Source of the DNA: Nitrospirales bacterium
GTDB taxonomy: Bacteria; Nitrospirota; Nitrospiria; Nitrospirales; UBA8639
Assembly (NCBI GenBank): GCA_029261305.1
Contig: JAJDBO010000076.1
Location: 1-10,333 of the forward strand
Direction of reading: 5' to 3'
Length of the DNA stretch: 10,333 nucleotides
Shown here piece after piece: positions 5,312-10,071 of this stretch. The position numbers and the translations under genes were made by a program. The notes under the pieces are model-generated. The model saw only the letters and a program-made list of their open reading frames with translations. It had not been told where the DNA came from and made no database searches. The number at the start of each line of letters is the position of its first letter. Within the stretch, counting starts at the first letter, position 1.

Positions 5312-5418
5312 CGCCACGGTACCAGTGCCAGTTATGTGGGGCGACCTATGGGCACGACCAGGCCTATAAGCATTGGCGTGAGGTGCATGCGAATGAAAGT
5401 ACGGAAACGAAACCATGA
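5308..5418 (+). CDS. 36-aa C2H2 zinc-finger microprotein
   Basis: GTG 5308 overlaps the replication-gene stop (GTGA) and the stop TGA 5416-5418 overlaps the next ATG (ATGA), so the frame fits exactly into the overlap chain. The product, MTPRYQCQLCGATYGHDQAYKHWREVH followed by a short polar tail, is one classical C2H2 finger. Y5-x-C7-x2-C10-x3-Y14-x5-Y20-x-H22-x4-H27 follows the Y/F-C-C-F-L-H-H spacing of the family. The finger occupies nearly the whole protein. Single C2H2 fingers bind DNA weakly alone, so protein contact or dimerisation is more likely (inference). It is easily missed because of its length and GTG start. Confidence 0.7.
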   Translation: MTPRYQCQLCGATYGHDQAYKHWREVHANESTETKP

Positions 5419-6017
5419 CCAACTACCCCTTGGCTTGGCCGGATGGCTGGCGACGTACCGCACGAGGACAAAAACAATTTGGACGTTTTAGTCATAACCG
5501 GCGAAACCTCACCATCAACGATGGCGTAGGCCGCGTATTTGATGCACTTCGAATGTTAGGCGTGCGTGATTATAACGTCATTATTTCCACCAACCTGAAA
5601 GTGCGACTCGATGGGCTCCCCTATTCCAATCAACGCGAACCCGACGACCAAGGCGTCGCGGTGTATTGGAAACGTGGCAAAGATCAGGTCCATAAAGTCT
5701 TAGCCGTTGATCAGTATACACGTATCGCGGACAACCTCGCCGCGATTGCGGCCACCTTGGAATATATGCGTGGGATTGAACGGCATGGTGGAGCCATGAT
5801 TTTAGAACGGGCCTTCACAGGATTTCTCGCCCTCCCCTCCCCAAACAATTGGCGGCATGTGATGGGCTTTGAGAATACGCCACCATGGGACGAGGTGAAG
5901 GCGCGATTTACCCATCTCGCGAAACAACGCCATCCTGATTGTGGCGGATCGGAAACCGCGATGCAGGAATTAAACCGGGCCTTGGCCGATGCAACGCGAG
6001 AGGTGGGAGAGGGATGA
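5415..6017 (+). CDS. Phage J-domain protein
   Basis: This 200-aa protein is coupled by ATGA to the zinc-finger gene. Residues 1-145 are a conserved phage module (YPLAWPDGWRRTARGQK, VIISTNLKVRLDGLPYSNQREPDDQGVAVYW, RIADNLAAIAATLEYMRGIERHG) that I recall occurring next to a C-terminal J-domain in many phage proteins. Residues 146-198 are the J-domain: WRHVMGFENTPPWDEVKARFTHLAKQRHPDCGGSETAMQELNRAL, with the invariant HPD at 173-175 that stimulates DnaK ATPase. The N-terminal part probably selects the client, and the J-domain would recruit host Hsp70, as lambda replication uses DnaJ/DnaK to remodel the initiator. Following the replication gene closely supports that role (inference). It lacks a G/F region and cysteine repeats, so it is a class-III-like J-protein. 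Confidence 0.85.
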   Translation: MTNYPLAWPDGWRRTARGQKQFGRFSHNRRNLTINDGVGRVFDALRMLGVRDYNVIISTNLKVRLDGLPYSNQREPDDQGVAVYWKRGKDQVHKVLAVDQYTRIADNLAAIAATLEYMRGIERHGGAMILERAFTGFLALPSPNNWRHVMGFENTPPWDEVKARFTHLAKQRHPDCGGSETAMQELNRALADATREVGEG

Positions 6018-6035
6018 AGGAAAACGAGGAGAATT

Positions 6036-6263
6036 ATGGAAGTTTGGGGAAAAATTAAACGAGACATTTTTTTGATGTTAATCGTCATGCTGGTCGTGAA
6101 CGCCATTTTTTCGATTACGCCATTTTGGAGAGATAGCACGGACGGGGAAGACCGAAGTGGAATGGTGCCCCATATTGATGCGCGAACGGGCTGTGAATAT
6201 TTAAGTGTGCCAGGTGGTGGAATAACCCCGCGTATGGATCACGGGGAACAGATTTGCAATTAA
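6036..6263 (+). CDS. Small membrane-anchored protein with DUF6440-like tail
   Basis: A GAGGAG box lies a few bases before ATG 6036. The 75-aa product has a hydrophobic segment FLMLIVMLVVNAIFSITPFW (about residues 12-31), which is a membrane anchor, preceded by basic KIKR. The C-terminal part HIDARTGCEYLSVPGGGITPRMDHGEQIC resembles the short D..TG..YL....GGITP..D..G motif of DUF6440-like and related small phage proteins. The topology is probably N-in, with the motif outside. It is the last gene before a 145-bp spacer, so it may end the replication operon. Function is unknown; the DUF link is from memory and tentative. Confidence 0.65.
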   Translation: MEVWGKIKRDIFLMLIVMLVVNAIFSITPFWRDSTDGEDRSGMVPHIDARTGCEYLSVPGGGITPRMDHGEQICN

Positions 6264-6329
6264 TGAATCACGCAGAGAGCGGCGTGGTGTGAACACGCGA
6301 GGCAATAGGCTTTTAGGTTGCGGGGCTAC

Positions 6330-6374
6330 AGTCTAGGTGGCGCTAAATGCTTGGCTAGACTAGCCAGTTAGAAT
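6330..6374. promoter_or_regulatory. CTAG-rich palindrome and possible -10 box
   Basis: A perfect 15-bp palindrome, TGGCTAG-A-CTAGCCA (6352-6366), sits in the gene-free 6264-6408 spacer. A further pair, AGTCTAG (6330-6336) and CTAGACT (6355-6361), forms an interleaved inverted repeat. TAGAAT at 6369-6374 is five of six to the -10 consensus, with no matching -35 at 17 bp. The palindrome would overlap the -35 position, as an activator or repressor site would. Three CTAG tetramers within 31 bp is notable because CTAG is rare in many bacteria. The rest of the spacer (6264-6329) shows nothing else I can identify. Confidence 0.45.
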
Positions 6375-6411
6375 CTGGTCTCTCTACACTTTTTAACCAA
6401 GGAGGAAGGTG

Positions 6412-7617
6412 ATGGAAATTGATGCACTTTCAAAAGACCAAGAAGCGCGTTTGGCAGAATATCGAGATCGATGGATTAAAATTGGCTTGTCCACGAAATT
6501 GGCTAATCGAGGAGAAGCGGAAGAGGGCCTAAAGCATGCGTATATGGTTGCGGGACTGAATGCTCCCCATATTGTATGGTGCGCGTCTCCGCTTTCTAAT
6601 GCGTTAACCAGAGCTACGGTTTTCGATTTGGAAAAAACTAAACCAGGGGCCAGTGTTGGGGACAGTGTTTGGGATAGTGTTGGGGACAGTGTTGGGGCCA
6701 GTGTTCGGGCCAGTGTTGGGGCCAGTGTTGGGGACAGTGTTGGGGCCAGTGTTTGGGACAGTGTTCAGGACAGTGTTTGGGATAGTGTTGGGGACAGTGT
6801 TCGGGCCAGTGTTCGGGCCAGTGTTGGGGACAGTGTTTGGGACAGTGTTGGGGACAGTGTTCGGGCCAGTGTTTGGGATAGTGTTGGGGACAGTGTTCGG
6901 GCCAGTGTTTGGGATAGTGTTGGGGACAGTGTTGGGGCCAGTGTTTGGGACAGTGGATATGGTCAGCACGACGCAAACTGGTTAGCTTTTTATGAATACT
7001 TCCATGATGTCTGTAGGCTTCATTCTGAAACAGAAAAGCTTCACGGCCTTTGGGTGGTGGCTAAAAATGCCGGATGGTTTTTGCCCCACAAAAATATTTG
7101 CTGGGTCTCCGAACGCCACACCACCCTCAACCTGAATGAGCAAGGCCGCCCACATTGCATTGATGGGTTAGCGATTGGCTACCCTGATGGTTGGGGGGTC
7201 TATGCGTTAAATGGAGTCAGAATGGAAGGCTGGCATGTCCTGACCTCTATAGAGAAATTAGACCCACGTAAGATTTTAGAGGTTAAGAATGTAGAGCAAC
7301 GCAAAGAACTGGTTCGGCGAATGGGCATTGAACGATTTATCCAAGGGTGCGGAGCAAAATCATTAGAGAAAAAGGCGGCGCAAGAATTGCCGTTTGTAGT
7401 TCCTGCTATTTATCGAGACGTATATGACTTTTATGAATTACTTGATGTGTCACTTGGACCAGAAATTCCCCATGCGCGATTTTTGAAAATGTGGAATCCA
7501 TCCATAGGCGCTTGGCATGTGGAAGGAGTGGCCCCTCAATGTCAAACGGTCCAGCAAGCACACAATTGGCGAGCAGGAAACATTGAGCAAGAATGGAAAC
7601 CCGCGATTTTAACCTAG
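6412..7617 (+). CDS. DUF6745-type protein with internal tetrapeptide repeat
   Basis: ATG 6412 is chosen over GTG 6409 because GGAGG (6401-6405) is then six bases away. It gives 401 aa. Residues 1-79 (WIKIGLSTKLANRGEAEEGLKHAY, IVWCASPLSNALTRA) match the N-terminal module I recall from DUF6745 proteins. Residues 80-179 are 25 tetrapeptides [D/A]-S-V-[G/W/R/Q], followed by DSGYGQHDANWLAFYEYFHDVC. Residues ~200-401 carry the conserved core (HGLWVVAKNAGWFLPHKNIC, LNEQGRPHCIDGLAIGYPDG, LNGVRM, and near the end HARFLKMWNPS). There is no signal peptide or membrane segment, so it is cytoplasmic. Molecular function is not established to my knowledge. The repeat occupies the same place in homologues I remember, so it belongs to the family. 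The stop codon lies within the ribosome-binding site of the partner gene. Confidence 0.88.
   Translation: MEIDALSKDQEARLAEYRDRWIKIGLSTKLANRGEAEEGLKHAYMVAGLNAPHIVWCASPLSNALTRATVFDLEKTKPGASVGDSVWDSVGDSVGASVRASVGASVGDSVGASVWDSVQDSVWDSVGDSVRASVRASVGDSVWDSVGDSVRASVWDSVGDSVRASVWDSVGDSVGASVWDSGYGQHDANWLAFYEYFHDVCRLHSETEKLHGLWVVAKNAGWFLPHKNICWVSERHTTLNLNEQGRPHCIDGLAIGYPDGWGVYALNGVRMEGWHVLTSIEKLDPRKILEVKNVEQRKELVRRMGIERFIQGCGAKSLEKKAAQELPFVVPAIYRDVYDFYELLDVSLGPEIPHARFLKMWNPSIGAWHVEGVAPQCQTVQQAHNWRAGNIEQEWKPAILT
6649..6948 (+). repeat. 25 perfect in-frame 12-bp units, [D/A]SV[G/W/R/Q]
   Basis: Each unit is G(A/C)(C/T)-AGT-GTT-NGG, except one ending CAG. There are 25 tandem copies, then a degenerate 26th (DSGY, 6949-6960). 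Serine is AGT and valine GTT in every copy. Position 1 is Asp in 15 and Ala in 10. Position 4 is Gly in 12, Trp in 7, Arg in 5 and Gln in 1. GAT is used for Asp only four times, always right after a Trp unit. Since 12 is a multiple of three, copy-number change keeps the frame, and several other frames are open across the array as by-products. Confidence 0.97.
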
Positions 7618-7625
7618 GAGGTATT

Positions 7626-7943
7626 ATGAAGCAGCAGCAACATGGCGATGTGTTGATTCAGGAAATTACAGCACTTCCCAAGGGGGTGAAGAAACTTGCA
7701 CCAAAAGGAAAAAGATGGATTTTAGCGGAAGGCGAAGTGACTGGGCATGCACATGCGATTGAACAAATTGAGGATTGCTGTGTCTATGAAAAAGAGGGTG
7801 TGGTGTATATCACCGTTGATCGTGAAGTGAAGTTGCGACATGAGGAGCATCATACGCAGACGATTGAGCCGGGCAATTACCGAGTAGGCATTGTTCAGGA
7901 ATATGACTACCTCAATGAAATGGCACGAAATGTTGCTGATTAA
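7626..7943 (+). CDS. Small conserved partner of the DUF6745 protein
   Basis: ATG 7626 is preceded by AGGAGG (7616-7621) formed across the upstream stop codon, so the two genes are tightly coupled. An in-frame upstream start at 7593 lies within the DUF6745 gene and is unlikely. The 105-aa product has HGDVLIQEITALPKGVKKLA, then WILAEGEVTGHAHAI, CVYEKEGVVYITVDREVKLRH, EEHHTQTIEPGNYRVG and a closing EYDYLNEMARNVAD. This GD.L......P......LAEGE.TGHAH...HEEH..I.LP.G.Y.V..Q.EY......VAD pattern is one I recall as widespread beside DUF6745 genes in distant bacteria. The conserved histidines (HAH, HEEHH) may bind metal in a beta-rich fold (inference). Function is unknown. Confidence 0.88.
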   Translation: MKQQQHGDVLIQEITALPKGVKKLAPKGKRWILAEGEVTGHAHAIEQIEDCCVYEKEGVVYITVDREVKLRHEEHHTQTIEPGNYRVGIVQEYDYLNEMARNVAD

Positions 7944-7956
7944 AAGGAGTCCCATC

Positions 7957-8430
7957 ATGACAACAAGATTTCCGTTATTCCCAATGTTCCTACTTTTATT
8001 CCTAAGCCTTTTACCTGCGATGGCGCAGACACCGACACCACCACCGCTTCCTATTCCTCACACGTCGATCAACGTAAAGCTGACTCCGGCCAACGTGCTG
8101 GATCTCGAAAATCTACAGTTTGAAGTGGGCACCGAGCCGGGGGTGTATGGGCCGATTCAACCGATGCCCGTTGCAGAAAACACGGCGTTGGAATCGTTGA
8201 ATATTCAGCGCACCACCACGGGCGATGTGGACGTGACGGCGGTGGTCAGTACGGTGCATCTCGATCAAGACGGGCAAGTGATTAGTGGCAATCATCAGTC
8301 CACTCAGATCACGGTGCCCGGTGATCCTGTCCCGCAGATGGCTTACGTCAAGGTGTGTTGGTTGGTGAAAGGTGCGCCTAAAGAGGACCGGACGTGTCCG
8401 TATGACGAGATGGTGTTGGGGGTGGAATGA
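7957..8430 (+). CDS. Secreted beta-sandwich-like protein
   Basis: AAGGAG (7944-7949) precedes ATG 7957 by seven bases. This is better than the in-frame ATG at 7891, which overlaps the upstream gene. The first residues are a classical Sec signal peptide (MTTRFPLFPMFLLLFLSLLP-AMA-Q, cleavage after about residue 23), followed by a proline-rich spacer TPTPPPLPIP. The mature ~134 aa is almost all beta-prone (NVKLTPANVLDLENLQFEVG, TTTGDVDVTAVVSTVHLD, QMAYVKVCWLVKG), compatible with an immunoglobulin/FN3-like sandwich. A C349-style count is not applicable; only two cysteines are seen (CWLV and TCPY) and they could form a disulfide in the periplasm. It ends TCPYDEMVLGVE, a tail repeated 916 bp downstream. 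It may act as an envelope-directed phage cargo protein; this is inferred from export only. Confidence 0.75.
   Translation: MTTRFPLFPMFLLLFLSLLPAMAQTPTPPPLPIPHTSINVKLTPANVLDLENLQFEVGTEPGVYGPIQPMPVAENTALESLNIQRTTTGDVDVTAVVSTVHLDQDGQVISGNHQSTQITVPGDPVPQMAYVKVCWLVKGAPKEDRTCPYDEMVLGVE
8392..8430 (+). repeat. 39-bp direct repeat, copy 1
   Basis: Copy 1 spans the last codons of the secreted-protein gene through the ATGA overlap with the DUF5131 gene. It starts ACGTGTCCGTAT and ends TTGGGGGTGGAATGA. It matches copy 2 (9308-9346) at 34 of 39 positions, with all five differences in the middle. Both copies place a G-rich ribosome-binding-like run and an ATGA start-stop at a gene junction. Confidence 0.9.
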
Positions 8431-9278
8431 GCGAACACTCAACTATTGAATGGACGGACGCGACCTGGAATCCTGTGACGGGTTGCACCAAAGTCAGTGA
8501 AGGGTGCCGGAATTGTTACATGGCCCGAACGGTGCCCCGGCAAAAGCTCGACCCGTGGAAGGTCACGCTACACCCGGACCGATTGGAAGTCCCGCTCCAT
8601 TGGCGAAGACCCAGAAAGGTTTTCGTGAACTCGTTGAGTGATTTGTTTCATGAGGATGTGCCGGACGAGTTTATCCAGGCCGTGTTTACCACTATGTCCC
8701 ATGCCAAACACCACACCTTTCAAATACTCACTAAGCGACCACGGCGCATGAGAAACGTCATTGATGACTGGAAGAAAAGAGGGCTCGTCTTGCGAGAAGG
8801 ATATGGCGCTATTCTTCCGAACGTGTGGCTTGGTACGAGTGTTGAAGACCAACAAACCTACAAAGAGCGCGTGCCTTACTTGGCCCTCACCCCTGCGGCT
8901 TTTCGGTTTATTTCATTTGAACCGATTCTGTCCGACGTTGGGGATTTGATGCTGGATGGTGTGTTTGGTGGTGCCTATGACTGGGCTATCGTCGGCGGAG
9001 AATCAGGTCCCGGAGCACGACCCATGCACCCTGATTGGGTGCGGTCGATTCGCGATCAATGCCAAGCCGCGAATGTGCCGTTGTTCTTTAAGCAGTGGGG
9101 GGAGTGGGCACCAGAGACCAACCTTGACCCATTAGACCATATGGACGCCATCACGATTAACAATGCCTGTTGCCATATTTTTGAGGAAGGAGTTCGGTCG
9201 TACCGCGTAGGCAAAAAGAGAGCTGGTCGCCTTCTCGACGGTCAAACGCATTCAGCATTTCCCATGGTGGTAGCATGA
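8427..9278 (+). CDS. Phage Gp37/Gp68 family (DUF5131) three-Cys protein
   Basis: The N-terminal signature IEWTDATWNPVTGCTKVSEGCRNCYM carries the family's three cysteines (C20, C27, C30; C-x6-C-x2-C), followed by VFVNSLSDLFHEDVPD, FQILTKRPRRM, PNVWLGTSVEDQ, RFISFEPIL and WAIVGGESGPGARPMHPDWV. Together these are diagnostic of the Gp37/Gp68 family. The 283-aa length is normal for it. The three cysteines suggest an iron-sulfur or radical-SAM-like site, but the reaction is not established to my knowledge. The family often sits beside a 'three-Cys-motif partner' (TcmP); none is seen here, and the next full gene is a DNA methyltransferase. The start overlaps the upstream stop (ATGA) with TTGGGGGTGGA before it. 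It is flanked by a 39-bp direct repeat, suggesting it is a mobile cassette. Confidence 0.93.
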   Translation: MSEHSTIEWTDATWNPVTGCTKVSEGCRNCYMARTVPRQKLDPWKVTLHPDRLEVPLHWRRPRKVFVNSLSDLFHEDVPDEFIQAVFTTMSHAKHHTFQILTKRPRRMRNVIDDWKKRGLVLREGYGAILPNVWLGTSVEDQQTYKERVPYLALTPAAFRFISFEPILSDVGDLMLDGVFGGAYDWAIVGGESGPGARPMHPDWVRSIRDQCQAANVPLFFKQWGEWAPETNLDPLDHMDAITINNACCHIFEEGVRSYRVGKKRAGRLLDGQTHSAFPMVVA

Positions 9279-9346
9279 ACAGTAAGGACAAAGCCTTTGT
9301 AATCGTTACGTGTCCGTATCAAGAAATGAAGTTGGGGGTGGAATGA
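9275..9346 (+). pseudogene. 23-codon remnant ORF sharing the C-terminal tail of the secreted protein
   Basis: ATG 9275 overlaps the DUF5131 stop (ATGA), and TGA 9344-9346 overlaps the methyltransferase ATG (ATGA). The peptide MNSKDKAFVIVTCPYQEMKLGVE ends in TCPYQEMKLGVE, nearly the same as TCPYDEMVLGVE at the end of the secreted protein at 7957-8430. It may be a translated coupling peptide or the 3' remnant of a duplicated gene. It is too short to assign a function, but its exact fit into the overlap chain suggests that it is translated. Confidence 0.45.
9308..9346 (+). repeat. 39-bp direct repeat, copy 2
   Basis: This is the partner of 8392-8430, offset by 916 bp and identical at 34 of 39 positions. 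Copies are read in the same relative frame, encode near-identical peptide tails and end in ATGA. Similarity does not extend clearly upstream. Copy 2 provides the start region of the methyltransferase gene. Confidence 0.9.
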
Positions 9347-10071
9347 CTTTTGGTTCTTTGTTTTCTGGTATCGGGGGCATGGATTTAGGACTTGAACGTG
9401 CTGGAATGGAATGCAAATGGCAGGTCGAAAATAATGAGTATTGCCTCAAGGTCTTATCAAAGCATTGGCCTGCTATTCCTAAGTATGCCGACATCACGGC
9501 TTTGGACTTTGCAACCGTGGAGCCGGTTGACCTCTTGGCGGGAGGCTTCCCATGTCAAGACCTCAGTGTTGCCGGAAAGCAGGCAGGGCTCAGAGTGGGC
9601 AACCGTTCCGGACTCTGGTTTGAATTCCTTAGAGGTATTCGCGCACTACGACCCCGCTTCGTCTTGGTGGAAAACGTACCAGGTCTCCTTACTCACTATG
9701 CAATGGGACGAGTTCTCGGAGACTTGGCCGAGTGCGGGTACGATGCGGAGTGGAGTAATCTCTCGGCATGCTCAATGGGTGCCCCACACACACGGGAGAG
9801 AGTGTGGATTTTGGGGTACTCCAATGTCATCGGGGCACAAAGCAGATTGCCCATCCGAGTGGAAGCGCAGGAGCCCACATATGGAAACAGAAGTGAAAAT
9901 CAGGCTTGGAGTCCCCGTTCAGAAGAGATTGCGATTAAGACCTCATTGGCCAGAATACCTCATGGGATTCCCCATCGGGTGGACAGAATTAGAGGATTAG
10001 GCAATGCCTGTGTACCACAAGTGGTGGAATGGATTGGTAGGAAAATTTTGGAGAGTCAACGTGCCCAGTGA
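9343..10071 (+). CDS. DNA (cytosine-C5) methyltransferase, short phage type
   Basis: This enzyme would transfer a methyl group from SAM to C5 of cytosine in DNA. Start ATG 9343 fits the ATGA overlap and places motif I directly at the N-terminus (FGSLFSGIGGMDLG, residues 3-16). Motif IV is GGFPCQDLSVAG, with catalytic Cys71. Motif VI is VENVPG (E110, N111). The RER-type motif VIII is APHTRERVWILGY (147-159), and motifs IX/X are HRVDRIRGLGNACVPQ and EWIGRKI. All catalytic motifs are present, so it should be active. At 242 aa it is short: only about 57 residues separate RER from HRVDR, leaving a minimal target-recognition region. No cognate restriction gene is visible, so it is probably an orphan used to protect phage DNA. 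A second long frame is open within it (9392-10000). Confidence 0.93.
   Translation: MTFGSLFSGIGGMDLGLERAGMECKWQVENNEYCLKVLSKHWPAIPKYADITALDFATVEPVDLLAGGFPCQDLSVAGKQAGLRVGNRSGLWFEFLRGIRALRPRFVLVENVPGLLTHYAMGRVLGDLAECGYDAEWSNLSACSMGAPHTRERVWILGYSNVIGAQSRLPIRVEAQEPTYGNRSENQAWSPRSEEIAIKTSLARIPHGIPHRVDRIRGLGNACVPQVVEWIGRKILESQRAQ
9392..10000 (+). other. 202-codon overprinted frame inside the methyltransferase gene
   Basis: In the +1 frame relative to the methyltransferase, the DNA is open from a TTG at 9392 to TAG 9998-10000. Internal ATGs exist (for example 9434), but none has a clear ribosome-binding site. The translation contains SHVKTSVLPES, FAHYDPASSWWKTYQ, EFSETWPSAGTMRSG, PHTHGRECGFWGTP and HWPEYLMGFPIGWTELED. 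These match, from memory, an abundant family of unnamed phage ORFs (YDP.T.SW.TSQ, F.ETWPRSG.MRNG, EWLMGFP.GWT). I cannot tell whether it is translated here, or whether that family is itself partly an out-of-frame reading of methyltransferase genes. Confidence 0.45.

Noticed and set aside
6649..6948. Diversity-generating retroelement variable region
   Set aside because: Variation is among tandem units and not adenine-specific, and no reverse transcriptase or template repeat is visible.
6649..6960. The repeat array as a CRISPR
   Set aside because: Units are 12 bp with no spacers, in frame with a long conserved protein, and no cas genes are seen.
6604..6985. Long open frames on both strands across the repeat
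   Set aside because: They follow automatically from a stop-free 12-bp period, and their translations are pure low complexity with no flanking protein sequence.
8427..10071. Restriction-modification system
   Set aside because: Only a methyltransferase is visible; DUF5131 has no nuclease motif, and no endonuclease gene is in the window.
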